A DNA stretch of 64,000 bases from Marsupella aquatica (Eukaryota; Marchantiophyta): contig OZ316891.1 in NCBI GenBank assembly GCA_973895155.1, positions 28,954,001-29,018,000 on the forward strand, read 5' to 3'. Under the pieces are notes generated by a model. The model saw nothing but the letters and a program-made list of their open reading frames with translations. It had not been told where the DNA came from and ran no database searches. Both the position numbers and the translations under genes were made by a program. Position 1 is the first letter of the stretch; every line of letters starts with the position of its first letter. Of the stretch, positions 48,111 through 59,880 are shown piece after piece.

Positions 48111-48369
48111 ATGGACCATTTTGCATTCCAACATCTTCGGGAGCTATAGCAGTATGCTCAAGTTAGTAGATGGATACTCACTCGCACCGACTCCCTAGCG
48201 GACACATCAAGGAGCCTCCGCAAGATATTTGATAGAGGTTGTCTCCATTTCCTTTGCCTTTTGGATCACTTTTTGCTTGGAAACAATGAGTTACATTGTT
48301 ATTCACATTAAATTTAATCTTTTGTTTTATTTATTTATTATTTTTGGGTAGTTTGTTTCAATGTTTGAC

Positions 48370-48760
48370 ATTCTAGGGGCACTACAAATTTGAATGACAA
48401 CCATTCAATGTTATGTTTGTTTGTTTTTTAATTTTTGTTAGATTCTTTCATGTTTGTCATTCTAGGGGCAGTGTAAGCTTGCATTATAGATTTTGATATT
48501 GTTGCACCTATAAGCAATTACCACCAATTTCAATAGACCAGGGTTTTAATTAACAATAGTTTATGAAGAGCGAACAAATATTTTTTTTGGTCTTTTTTAA
48601 TTTTGTTAGATTATTTCATGTTTGTCATTCTTGGGGCAGCGTAACCTTGTTAGTATTATAGATTTTGATATTGTTGCCTTTATAAGCAGTTACCATCATT
48701 TTCAATAGACCATGCTTTTAAATAGCAATACTTTATCAAGAACTAATAGTAGCCTCCACG
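48370..48760. repeat. Two-copy tandem repeat, period about 175-180 bp, plus partial
   Basis: Each copy contains TTTCATGTTTGTCATTCT(A/T)G followed by GGGCAG, TATAGATTTTGATATTGTTG and TTTCAATAGACCA. A shorter related piece lies near 48360. It sits directly upstream of the gypsy pol remnant. Confidence 0.7.
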
Positions 48761-49079
48761 GATGAGCCCCCTTGCTTCTATTTTGTAATTGTAAGAGCGA
48801 AGCGCTATAGAGAAGCAATGCCTTCGTTGCTACTGGAAGATGGGACCACGCTTGTACATTGGAGAAGGACTTTTTGCTAGAGGTTGAGAAACAATGTTCT
48901 TTGCTCTTTGCTCCCAAGGAATTAACTAAAGTTGAAGCCTGGGCTGTTAGGGAGGCACGTCATGGGCTCGTAGGACATACAAGGAAGACTTTGACTGATG
49001 TAGAGATGAATATTCTGGAGGCCCTTCCACTACTTAAAGAGGTGGACGTGACTATTTGGTTGTTACCTGCAGATAAGGC

Positions 49080-50181
49080 CGTAGTTAGACCTGGTAAGAA
49101 GCATGAGAATGTAGACTTCTTCTCAAGGATCGAAGGATAAGAGGAGTTGAAGGAGGTGGAGGATAAGTTTCCAGATGAACACCTCTTTCATGTGGGAAGT
49201 GGAGAGGATACATGGTACTTGGATAACATCCAATTCCTTCTCACAAACAGGCTACCATGCGATTTGAACCAAGAGGAGGCTGCTATTTTCCTGAGAAAAA
49301 TCAGACCTTACTTATTGATGAAGGGTGTTCTTCACAAGAAAGGAGTTGATGGGAGACTAAGGAGGTGTTTGGAAAAGAAGGAAATCTCCATTGTGATGAG
49401 AGTTATGCATGAGGAGGAGGCTGGTGGCCATTATGCGAGTGGAACAACAACAAGAAAGATACTTGATGCACAATATTGGTGGCCAACACTTCATAAGGAT
49501 GTAAGTCTTTTTGGGAGGGGATGTGACCCTTGCCAAAGGACAGGTAAACCAGTTCACTCCAAGGATCACCCTCTTACCACCATTTTACCTCTTGCACCTC
49601 TTGAGAAATGGGGTATAGATTTCATAGGTCCCATCACTTTGGTGACCGAGTCTAGAAGGAACTGATACATCCTTCTTGCAACTGATTATGCTACTAAGTG
49701 GGTAGAGGCCAGATTAACAAGCAAGGATAATGCTCTCACAGTAGCAAGGTTCATGTATTTATCAATAGATTTTTACCAGATTTGGGCCACCTCTAGAATT
49801 GGTTTGTGATGGGGGACTCACTTCTTGAATGAGGTAGTGGAGGAGCTCACTAATCACTACTTGATTAAGCATACTTAGGAAGACTACTCCCTATCAACCC
49901 AAGGCAAAGGATTAACTGAGAGGGCTAATGACATCATTGGCAAGATCTTGAACAAAACTGTGGCGACACAAAAGACTGATTGGGATGACAAATTATACTT
50001 AGCTGTGTACTCCTACAATCTTGCTTTCAAGACCACAACAGGCCATAGTCCTTTCTACCTAGTTTTTGGATAGTACTCACTTGTACCTGTTGAGTTTGAA
50101 GTGCCTACTTTAAGGGTGATTGTGGAGGAGAGAATGGAGGCCTCCTAGAGTTTGATGGAGAGAGCTTACCAGCTAGAGGCG
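49080..50181 (+). pseudogene. Ty3/gypsy pol remnant (RNase H end to integrase core)
   Basis: The text begins with RPGKKHENVDFFSRIEG, the usual end of the RNase H region. The open frame 49147-49665 then carries the integrase zinc-binding motif, with H in GGHYASGTTTRKILDAQYWW and CDPCQRTGKP, followed by the core start KWGIDFIGPI. Beyond the stop at 49663 come ATDYATKWVEARLTSKDNA, TERANDIIGKILNKTVATQ and FKTTTGHSPFYLVFG, with several stops and a frameshift around the second catalytic Asp. At 50181 the frame is cut by the CACTA insertion and resumes at 55763. Confidence 0.88.
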
Positions 50182-50254
50182 CCAACTACATATGCAAACT
50201 TGCCAATATTGTCAATACATGGTACATTTACAATGCACTTGACATTGTACGTTT

Positions 50255-52333
50255 TCAAGGGATTTTGTCGCCAAGTGTGTCGTTTTGATACCGTGAAAGA
50301 TTGCATCCCAAAATTGGACAAACAGGAAGATTTGCATACTCCTTTCTGTACAAGACACCCCCTCTTGGGCAAGCATATATGGTCTCCAAAGTCAGCCCTA
50401 TTGATGAGAGAAATTTCTTGGCTTCTCTCACACCTTGGGGCAAAGTATTTGGTTGTGGCAATAGCTTCCAAAGTAACTCAAACAATGCATTTGTGTGAAC
50501 ATCCGAGGAATTGAACATCCCTTGCAAATTTGACACCAATAAAGTGGCAGCCATCCTGCACAACAAGTTTACCCATGCATGAAGACAACTTAACTATGAA
50601 CACAATCACGGGCTGCCAAGATAGGACGAAGGTGTGGTGTGCTTACCGTGATGACTCTGATCCCTCAAACAACGGAGTTCTTGCTTCTTTCTCAAGTTTG
50701 TTCCAATCGGGGTTGACATTGTCTGAGCCATCATGTGGACCAAAATGGTTGTCTACCAAGTGGGCAAATGCATCTTCCTCCAAAATTGGGTTTTCATCTT
50801 CCACATTTTCATCCCCAGAAATCTGCTCATGGTGAAAAGGGGATCCATCCGTGTCACAATAGGATGATGTATACTCAGACGGATCTGAATCCTCCTCATT
50901 GTGCCTTTTGTAAAGTGCACGGACAGGAGTCATCATTGAAGTATGAGGCGTGGGAGTCATGGTGGAGTTCTGCTACATACATGACATTAAGTGAACATTA
51001 GCACAACATAACATGGTCATAAGTGCAAAGAAATGCATGAGGTGCAAACTGGTATGTACTGAGGTATTTTGTACAAATTGTGAGTCAATGCCAATCGTAA
51101 TCCACAAAACTCTCATCTCCAGACCGAATCGTGCGAGTTGCATGCATGATAACATATCGTGTCACTCTACATGGTAGGCGAGGGTGTACCTATCGCACAT
51201 ACTCAACCCACTCCGTATTGGGGCGATACCCACAATGACACGATCTAGTGATGCTATTGATGTACCCAGCCAGGTTCCCAGTCCTAGGCGGGAATCCATC
51301 AATACCATAGTGACTAAAGGTAGGGCACTATCGTGTCAAGATGCGCCAAGCAGCAGATGAGTACCGTGGCCCATAAACAGGAGGACAACCCTCTCGTGAG
51401 CCCTTTGGTACTATGATGTCGGATAGGGCAAACAAGCCTAACCCAACCTCAAGACCAAGGAGAGAGGGAAGAACGACCCATGGCTGGTCCCAAACAAAGA
51501 ATGGCTCTCCAACTTGGAATGCTCCACAGTCAGGATACCCAAAACTAGTGGGGAAGGAGTCCTTCACGACTTCAAGAGCTCTACCATGGAGCTCCTTGGC
51601 AGTCCTCAAAACTGAAGGATCGTCTCAAACACGGTTCACCCATGCATCCATGCGAGGTAGCCTCTTCATACGTGGACGGGTGGGAACACGCACATCTAAC
51701 TATAGAGGATGCCTCTAATGTCTACACACACTATCAAAGTGTCTATCTATGGCTAACAATGCCTCTATGGCTGATGGGTGAACAATAGATGTCATAGCCG
51801 CACGTGCCATTCGCCTCATGTCCTCCAAACTTGTAACCTCTAAAAAACAGGACGCCTCTATTAAATGCAAACATGCAATCATTAGTGGTGAGAATTTTTG
51901 TTATAGCAAGCAGGAGGAGACAATAGTATAGAGGCATACATGTTGTCACTAATAATTGCAAACATTACCTACTGTGGAGGGGGTACATATCGACCATGGA
52001 TCCCACAATGGCTCAAGATAGTAGACTGATCCTGGTCCACCACTCCCTTGCACCGTCTGCATGGGCAAGGGGTCTTTCGCAGTGGAACATATGAATCCAT
52101 AGCAGCCATAGTAGCAATCTCCACACAAGTCGACCAAGGTAAAGAACCAGATGATGTGGATGAAGATTGATGTCGATGATGATGACAGTGATGTCTCGAT
52201 ACATGATGATGGTGTCGTCTCCGATCCCAATGAATTGGCGAATCACTACGGTCGTCATCACAATCTTGACTCCTGCTCCGATGTCTATATCGATGTCAAG
52301 ATCTATCACGAGACCTCCACCTCCCGTCCCCAT
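50255..52333 (-). pseudogene. En/Spm (TNP2-like) transposase, N-terminal half only
   Basis: Reading down the minus strand, a Cys/His motif comes first (CPCRRCKG followed by ILSHCGIHGRYVPPP near 52110-51970), as in the transposase-associated domain of plant CACTA proteins. Next is an unassigned frame (51609-51328). Then comes an acidic segment ending EARTPLFEGSESSR (50960-50643), and finally the TNP2 start NALFELLWKLLPQPNTLPQG, EAKKFLSSIGLTLETIYACP and GGVLYRKEYANLPVCP (50566-50255). The expected continuation with the DDE domain is missing: the sequence runs into the left terminus about 70 bp later. Frames are broken between segments, and introns cannot be separated from decay. Confidence 0.8.
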
Positions 52334-52757
52334 CTGAATCTGAGTCAGACATGTCCCTCGGCATGCCTGGAAATCCAGGCAAAGTAAAAACCATTACCCT
52401 AAACTTGCCACAAACCCTAAACCCAAGACTCAACTATGTTAACGTCGTACAAAACAAAGTAAATAGAATTAACAACCTTCCAAACTATGTCATACGTTGC
52501 TCCGACAATGTTACTTGTGTATTCCCAATAGACGTAAAGATTTGAATACGTCGTATGGAAAGACGCAATTAGCGCATGAACGTCGTTCAAAATGATGTTA
52601 ATTAGTTAAATGACATGAGCCCAAGGCTTCAAGCTTTAGGGTGGGAACGGGGACCAAGGGAAGGGAAGGAGGGGAATGGAAGGGAGATGCCCCATTGTAA
52701 ACCACCACATTTGAAACATTCACATTCAGGTTTTGCATGGAATAGTGAGCAACAACA

Positions 52758-53492
52758 ATGGTAGGCGTTCCTTTCTCACTGAACTTTGATGGAGAGAAAG
52801 TTAAGAATGGAGATGCAAAAGAGATTGAGAAGGTGCGCACAACAATGGAATCAATGAACCCAATGATAGTATCTTTCACACATAGCTGGAAGTTCATGGG
52901 ATTACCGGATGGAAGCAAGGAGTCAAAGTTTATTGCGTACCTAGAGCGTTTGGAGTGCGAGGTCTTGTTGGAGGAGGATGTGGGACCAGTTCTTGTTGCT
53001 CATGGATACTCTACAGATCTTCCAGGACCTTCGGCTCCTCCTCCTCCAGACTTAGGACCTTGGGACGATGTTATTGCTGGCATTTATGACACCAAGGTCC
53101 CCCTACAGCCCATGCCAGTCCGAAGTCAGGTTCATGTAGTGGACAGATTGAGAGGACGGCGATGAGAATGAACTCCTTTGATTAGTTTGTCTTCAGAGAG
53201 AGATGAGCAAAGAAGAAGGAAGGGGAAGGAAAGACATAGAAGTGATAGAAGGAGCAATGGAAGGAGTGAGAGAAGACAAGAAAGAAGGCGAGATCACACC
53301 ACTGAGAGTGAGAGGAGGAGCATACGACACTCACCACGAGAACTTCACAGCAGGGGTCAAAAGGAGCACGCATCACATCCTCCATTGCCAACAATCAAGC
53401 TGTCAGTGTTTGATGCGGTTCCAGAGGTCCTTGATGAGAAAGGCCTAACAAACCGCATGAAGTTGGTCCTTGGCCAGCACTGTCCCAACTAG
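52758..53492 (+). CDS. Unrecognised ORF pair with Arg/Ser/Glu-rich tail inside CACTA
   Basis: A 135-codon frame (52758-53165) begins MVGVPFSLNFDGEKVKNGDA, has SFTHSWKFMGLPDGSKESKF and a Pro-rich part (GPSAPPPPDLGPWDDV). After a TGA at 53163 a neighbouring frame continues with an Arg-rich stretch (RRRKGKERHRSDRRSNGR). The tail is typical of RS-like or nucleic acid-binding linkers. It could be the second CACTA gene (TNPA-like), a captured host fragment, or decayed coding DNA. I do not recognise the family. Confidence 0.35.
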
Positions 53493-53724
53493 ACCATTTG
53501 CTCGGGGGGTTAACTTAGTGTATATTTTGGGGTATCACGTGTGATCCTATCCTAATATAAACACACCTATTTTATAATGGGAATATTCTAAAAATGTTCT
53601 CTATTTTCAATACTAATGACCTATTTTACTTTATAAAAGGTATATATTAGAGAATATTCTACAAATATAGGTTTATAATATCTTCTTTTGCTTCCTACGC
53701 TTTTTAAAAATTTAGCTAATTTAT

Positions 53725-54075
53725 ATGAAAAATACCTATTTTGGATCGCACGTGGTTCCTAAGATTGTTGATAGTCAACCCCCCGAGACCATTTGGAGGG
53801 ACTTGCAAAAGGACAATCAGAGGTTGCAGCTCATTATCAATGATGTGCAGGCCAGATTCAAGAATGGCCGAGAGATAAACTACTTGCACCTCAAGTCAAA
53901 GATCATCTCCCACTTGGCCGATTGTCACTTTAGGTGGAAAGAGAAGGTACGGGACCTCCAAGACCGGATCACAAAACAGTACAACCAACCAGAAGGGATG
54001 GTCGAGGCTGACTTCCAAATTATAGTGAAGGAGCTCACGACAGCACCTCACACACCAACGGGACGCCGTGCATGA
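53725..54075 (+). CDS. Unrecognised ORF inside CACTA (116 aa)
   Basis: The frame contains PETIWRDLQKDNQRLQLIIN and DCHFRWKEKVRDLQDRITKQ, hydrophilic and probably helical. It may be an exon of the same plus-strand gene as 52758-53492 and 54697-55041. No family is recognised. Confidence 0.35.
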   Translation: MKNTYFGSHVVPKIVDSQPPETIWRDLQKDNQRLQLIINDVQARFKNGREINYLHLKSKIISHLADCHFRWKEKVRDLQDRITKQYNQPEGMVEADFQIIVKELTTAPHTPTGRRA

Positions 54076-54696
54076 ATGGGGGATGTTGCCACTCAAAAGC
54101 GAATGTCGCAATCCAGGAAAGTGGTCACCAACTACTGGGGACAAGGCGGGTGGAGGGGGTTTCTTGCCAAATATGTAAGTGTGCTTGCCTCGGCTTATTC
54201 CCGATTTAAGGTCGGTTTTCAGTGTTAACATCATAGCCGCCGCATGTTTGTACGTCTCTCTAGATGTTGTAATATTAGGGTTTGCCATTTCATGTCGTTC
54301 AGAATGACATTTGTTGAGGTTAACATCACTTTGATGGCGTTAATGCCATTGAAAAATTGTATAGATCAGGGAGACGACATCTTAGGAGATGTAATGTGTT
54401 AGGCGACGTAATGAACGTCCATTTTGACAACATAAAGTAACTTCTAAACATCATACGGAACGACATTTTTGATAATGTGCAAAAATTGAAGTATGGTCAT
54501 GATGCCGAGCCCACACAGCAGGAGAGACTATTTTCAAAGAGATATGGACCTCACGCGTTATGGCTACGATTAGACATGACAGGCAAGGGGGAGGAGGTGA
54601 GCATGAAGGACAAAACCTCATACCTCATTGGTTAAGACATCCATAGCCTCATGGTTGCATGCAGGTCATTTATTCATGCGTGAACTTGTGTTGTAG

Positions 54697-55041
54697 GTTG
54701 ACTGGAGTGCTCCGATAGGTTGCATTTGTCATCCTATTTCTGAGAATGATGAGAATGATGACACGGACTTAGCCGATGAGGAGCGTCCCACTAGGGAGGC
54801 ATTTTGGGAGGCACAAGCGAGTGCTGATGGTGTAGTAGACAGGAGTCTTGAGGGTACTCAGGCCGCACTGACCTATTTCCCAAAGGATCTAGAGATAGGA
54901 CTCCGAGGGGAGACCGGCAACGGCAGTCAGGAGGAGGGGCTACCCAGGGTAAGAGAGATAGTGCATACTCGTAGGAGAGTAGGAGGACGCGACACTGTGT
55001 ATCCAAGCCAGATGCCACTGAGGAAGATAGCAACCACCTAG
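54697..55041 (+). CDS. Unrecognised acidic exon-like frame inside CACTA
   Basis: An open frame starts right after a good acceptor-like TGTGTTGTAG and runs 114 codons to a TAG at 55039. It contains SENDENDDTDLADEERPTRE and VDRSLEGTQAALTYFP, and ends with RRRVGGRDTVYPSQMPLRK. It looks like the last exon of a multi-exon plus-strand gene in the right half of the element. The family is unknown. Confidence 0.35.
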   Translation, partial: VDWSAPIGCICHPISENDENDDTDLADEERPTREAFWEAQASADGVVDRSLEGTQAALTYFPKDLEIGLRGETGNGSQEEGLPRVREIVHTRRRVGGRDTVYPSQMPLRKIATT

Positions 55042-55762
55042 TTTGGCATAGGTCATCACCATCTAGTAGGGATGCGGGGCATCGTCATCGGAGTGCTTGG
55101 TAGGATAGTGCTTTGTTAGAATAGTGCTAGTTAGGATAGTGCTCCATAGGCCACAATTGTAAATACTTTTTTGTCATCTTAATCACGATTCATTTTGTGG
55201 GTGTATACACTATGTTATATTCCTGACACCCACAATACATACATGTCTGATGAAATAGTAAACCCAACCACCAATTGGCAGCAAAAAAATAAAATAATTA
55301 CACTCAGACGTCGTGCCTCGACCAGAACTTATTCTCATACTAGAGGACGTAAACACGATAATGTCGTCCACCGTACGGCACAATCCACGTACCAAAGGAC
55401 TTTCTTAAACTAACGTCTTCCAGTGATTGGTTCTTTACCTTAACCACCACGACGTTACATCATATTGAATGACTCATGCCACGACGTTTGTTACCAAAAT
55501 AAGTACATTTGACAACACCTGTTGCGTCCCCCTGTCATTCACAAATATATGCTTCAAGGCCGACGCTACGTCATTTTACGTCCTCTTGTACGTGCTTGGA
55601 AACTATCCTTGCATGTCACGATGTATAGGAACGTTGTAATGGGAGCCGTAAATAAGATACCCTGATTTGCGTCGGTGGGTACAACGTACACAGACAATGT
55701 AATAACCCGTATGAAATGACGTGGGAGACAACGTTAAAAGCTTAAAGATGTAGTTGTGGGCG

Positions 55763-56066
55763 TTGGAGGAAATCAGAGAAGAGGAAAGCCAACAAGTAAA
55801 CCGAAAGCAAGCTCAAGCAAAGAGACATCATGACAAGAAGTTAAGGAAGCCGATCGACATCCTTAATTATTGGCTGGCCAGTTGGTACTACTCTATGACA
55901 ATCGGTATGCTCACTTTCCAAGAAAGTTGCATACTTGATGGTTGGGTCCTTATGTTGTTCATAAGGTTTATGCAAATGGGTCCATTCAACTTGCTACTTT
56001 TGAAGGAGAAGTGTTCTCTACTCGAGTGTACCATGATAGGTTGAAGCGATACTATAATCAGGAATG
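55763..56066 (+). pseudogene. Ty3/gypsy integrase C-terminal end (continuation after CACTA)
   Basis: The text LEEIREEESQQVNRKQAQAK and RHHDKKLR follows directly from the frame left at 50181. After a frameshift near 55950, KVYANGSIQLATFEGEVFST and RVYHDRLKRYYNQE end at a TGA at 56066. This is the standard end of gypsy integrase, with its SH3-like fold. Confidence 0.85.
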
Positions 56067-56084
56067 AGGGTGTTTGCGGGGAGG

Positions 56085-56112
56085 CTGCACACTTAGGTAG
56101 GGGGCTATGTGG
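56085..56112 (+). other. Possible polypurine tract and start of 3' LTR
   Basis: After the pol end, AGGTAGGGGGCTATG precedes TGTGGAATGG. A purine-rich tract followed by TG is how a gypsy 3' LTR usually starts. The far end of the LTR and the 5' LTR were not found, so this is tentative. Confidence 0.3.
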
Positions 56113-58388
56113 AATGGTTCAATAGTGCCTTAAGTGAAAGTATATATGTCATTTTTTGTTTTAGAGAAGGAATAGTAAGAAAGTTATTTTCATGCTATTA
56201 GAGTAACTAGGTTTTAGGAACTTAAGTAAGTAGAGTAGGAAGGATAGTGAAATGGAAGGTTACTGAGTCTTAAGCAAGTGTCAAGGGATACGAAAGGTCT
56301 ATATGGTAGGGCAAAAAATATTTCGTCCTTATTTAGAATAGGCAACTATACCAAGCCGAGAGATAATCCAACACTTGAAGTCTAAGTTTTGGTTAGAAAA
56401 TTTCCCATAGGTGCTAGAAGTCCCTAGAGCACCCTTGTGAAGTATGAAGTCAAGTGGGGTTTCTACCTAGGAGTTTCTTCTGTTTTGGCGGGACTTAAAT
56501 TAAAAAATAGCGGGTCCCAAGAAAAATAGCTAATGGATAAAAAGTTTGGATCTAAGTCAAAATATAAGTTTAGTAGTGTCCCTTCTATCCCTAGAACCTT
56601 GTGGAAGAACTTGGTTAACTTTGGGTTACTTTTTAGAAACATCTCAAAGATGGGGAAATATAGTGCGCATTATGAGGCACATTATAGATATGGGCAAACT
56701 TAGGTACTTTTAGAGAAGTCATTATGAAATAATTATCAAGTTGGATCAATTTAGGAGGGAGTCCTATATCCAAGGATTCCAGGGATATACTCAGAAGTTC
56801 TTTTGGCCTTATGGGCGATGTTTGGCAAGGGGTCCAATATGGGCCGATGAGTTATATCAAGATTTTCCAAAATAACAAAATTTAAATTTAAAATCCTTTG
56901 ACGAGGCTATGACAAGGCAGACATGAGGCATATGAGTAGACCACAAGGCAAAAATGAGGCACGAGCCATAAGGGTCAAAACATGAGATGAGTTGATCTAG
57001 AACCCTAAACCCTAAACCCTTGAGTGATAAGAAGATGAGCTAATTGAGAGTAGTCGCCTTAATGACAGGTGGAATCTCCATAAAGAGCGTGTAAAGAGTC
57101 AGTATAATTGGGACGTTGTTTGTACCTACTTTACACCAAAAATGGCCTTGGGAGAATGATCATATCTCGGGCTAGGGGCATTCATTGGGCTCAAATATTT
57201 TGTGGTAACTCAAGGGAAGGAAAGGCACCCTTTAGAAAGGGTGACAACCCAAAAACTTAAACAAATAAATATTTTTTTAGCCAATGACATGAGGGGGTCC
57301 CAAACATTTACAATTAAGTGTGAGTGAATTTGAAGTGTATGAGAGCAAGAGAAGAGTCCATGTTAGGATACAGTCTTGGTCTAAGCTCAAAAGGAATGTG
57401 TTGGTATATAACCAAGCTATGGAGGCAAGGTTAAGGGAGAGCACTACTTTGGGACTTAGAGAGAGTTGTAGCTTGAGGGTGGAAAGTACCTGGCCTGGTG
57501 TGTGGCGTTGAGAAGAAGTAAGAACAAGAGGAAGAGTTCTTAGATAAAAGAGTTATCTCGATCTAGAGCTCAAAGGGGATGTGTGGACCCAAACCAAAGC
57601 TAGGGAGACAAGGTTGAGGGGTAACACTACTTTGAGGGTCTTGGGGGGGGGCTCAAACTTGAAGAGAAACGTACATTGGATTCTTGGGTGTTTTTGTGAA
57701 GGTCTACTCTAAGATGATAGCTTGCAGTGGATATCCCCCTTGTTAGTCCTTGGAGTAGAGGAGAGAGGACATGTGTGAGCACAAAAGTAGTCAAAATAAT
57801 TACCTCTCTAGAAGTGAAGAGCTAAAATTACTTATGTATGGTGTGATTAGACATTGCAAGCATATTTCAGAAATTTTGTCAATCTTTTCTGACCCTGGTA
57901 TGATATGGAGCAAGTATTAGGTAGTTTTTGAGGAGAAAAACCACTTAAGCTCTTTGAAAAGTGTTTGACAGGCCGGGGGGAAGAAGATTCCGCTGGTTGC
58001 TTGGGCTACCTTGGCTTGACCCAAGGTGATGGACGGATTGGATTTCAATTGATCCGCAAATAAAAAACTCCACACATGCACATCCCAAATCGGGCCCCCA
58101 AAAATGATAATTCTCCTTTGCTCAGTAGGCATAACAGTCACCTCATTTCTCTCTCATCAGTCCATCCTTCACCTCAAGTCTACAAACGAGTCCTAAACCC
58201 CAACATGCCATTCCGCTTGATGGATGTCGTTGTCGACAAATGGGAGTGTCGCAATTTTTTTGTCTATAGTAGCTTCTGGAAATAAAAAATGAGGCCAAGA
58301 TGTACATACAAGCTACATAGCTAGGGAGTCCTCCGTGGTTTGTGGAGAGGATAGAGAGGGGAGTCCTCCACTAGTGGTTTGTGCAAAG
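56113..58388. other. Intergenic, probable LTR and decayed repeats
   Basis: No gene is recognised. A diverged direct repeat of about 120 bp occurs at 57371-57490 and 57554-57673 (AGCTCAAAAGG(A/G)AATGTG-like, then GGGAGA or GAGACAAGGTT, then ACACTACTTTG). A telomere-like (CCCTAAA) run lies at 57003-57020. Near 58317-58372 GGGAGTCCTCC followed by GTGGTTTGTG is repeated twice. Confidence 0.45.
57003..57020. repeat. Short interstitial telomere-like repeat
   Basis: CCCTAAACCCTAAACCCT is two and a half units of the plant telomere repeat (TTTAGGG on the other strand). It is too short to indicate a former telomere with confidence. Telo-box-like motifs of this size also occur in promoters. Confidence 0.8.
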
Positions 58389-58685
58389 GAGGTATTGTAT
58401 AATGCGAGCAAACAGGAATTTTGTTAGGAAGGATTTTGTTAGCGACTAGAGTGTTGTTCGCAAGACACAAATGATTTTATTTATTTTTGCTTTTTGCTGT
58501 TCTTTTTTTTATGACTCCATAGGGCTAGAAAGTTAGCTAGCAAAAAGAGGAGTCTAAAAAATGTATGTTATCAACCAGGTTGTTGTTAGCGAGGCAGTTG
58601 TATATAGAAAAATTAGGGGTCATGTGAGGAAAAAAAAGCTTGTATGAGAATTTTTTGTATTGTTTCCTTGCACGCTACAATGATC
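58389..58685. mobile_element. hAT-like MITE, second copy, inverted
   Basis: The left end, GAGGTATTGTATAATGCGAG, matches the reverse complement of the right end of the 2702-3005 element. The right end, reverse-complemented, matches the left end of that element (CATTGTAGCGTGC). An internal AGCAAAAAGAGGAGTCT is the reverse of the internal GGACTCCTCTTTTGCTAG there. The target duplication is no longer clear. Confidence 0.65.
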
Positions 58686-59880
58686 TTGTGGAGATCCAGG
58701 GGAGCTGATTAGCCGTGAGTTGCCACCGCCAGATCAGGAGGACAATGCGATGAAAGAAGCCAAATAGGATAATCTGGAGGAGATTGAAGAGGCCGAGGCA
58801 TAAACAAGGGCGAAGGAGAGAGACTGGCCTGGAGGAGAGTGTTTTGAGGAGTTAAGGCCACTTGTTGAGTGGCAAGAAGAGCACTCTTTGAGCCTCAATG
58901 AAACACTTGAGTGGCTGGAGGAGATAAGGGCTTCTAGTGTAGTATTGCACTAAGGACATAAATCAGCATTTAATGTCCAAAACTCGGTATTCGATCCCAT
59001 GGAAGAACAAGAAAGGAATAATTTTCTATCGTTTAACACTTATGAATGACTAAGGTCACAAAAAATACAGGTTTGAGCCTTTTACTATGATTGCTCAGCA
59101 AGGCATAGATTTGAATGTTTGCTTAACATTGTAAATGCAATTAATAAAATGGAAACAAATAACAAAACACAATGAAATCTTGAGGTATGATGAGGGAGTC
59201 TGGAAAACACCAAGGTAACTTCTCATCAATACTTTATTTGATGTGATTTGGGTGATATATCCGTAAGAACATTTTTGGAATGGATTACTGTACTAGGATG
59301 ATTACTAAAATGCCGTCAACACGTCTCAACTTTTCCTTCCAAAGGTACTCAGAAGAAACTAGTAATCAATCTCTTCGATATCCAGTCGGTACTCTGAGTC
59401 ACGAATAATAAACACCATCATGATCAAATTGAAGTCACAGGTAATTGGTGAGTAACAATCTTTGCATCCCATGCACAAGCAATGTCACGCCAAAAATTAT
59501 GCATCAAGAACTCAAGAAGATGGGTTGTCACCACTTAAGGAATCTATTCCCTCATACTTCTGAGATTCAACTTCATACAAGTAATTTTACTTCAATGATC
59601 TAAACTCTCAATCATTTAGACCAAGGAAGGGAGAAGAATTCCTTTGTATTTGCAAGCTTCATACCATACGAAAACACACCGAAGCTTTGCAAAGGTGATT
59701 ACAGTACTGTAGCACATGCCACAGGCACTACTTTATTTCTTCACACTTGAAAATGACACAAATTCTACTTCATATAGGCTAGCAGGAACCCAAGGAGACT
59801 GAGATACTTAAAGGACATGCCCTTTCATATCTAAAGGGTCTTGAATAAACTTAATGACGGTCATCCTTGAAAAGTGAATG
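58686..59880. other. Intergenic, no gene recognised
   Basis: A short Glu-rich stretch near 58730-58930 on the plus strand looks protein-like (AKERDWPGGECFEELRPLVE) but is bounded by stops and not recognised. The rest is AT-rich without features. Confidence 0.4.

Larger units (their letters stand above)
50182..55759 (-). mobile_element. CACTA (En/Spm-like) DNA transposon, 5.6 kb, nested in gypsy
   Basis: A 3-bp duplication GCG flanks the insert (50179-50181 and 55760-55762). The ends are inverted: the left reads CCAACTACAT, the right, reverse-complemented, reads CCACAACTACAT. Removing the insert and one GCG restores the gypsy frame (..YQLEA-LEEIREEES..). The minus strand carries fragments of a TNP2/En-Spm transposase. 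Three unrecognised plus-strand frames fill the right half. The DDE catalytic region is not seen, so the element is defective. The 3-bp duplication fits CACTA elements, although the terminus is not the canonical CACTA. Confidence 0.85.

Noticed and set aside
50182-55759. PIF/Harbinger identity for the nested element
   Set aside because: A 3-bp duplication would also fit, but the transposase text is of the En/Spm TNP2 type and the target is not TWA.
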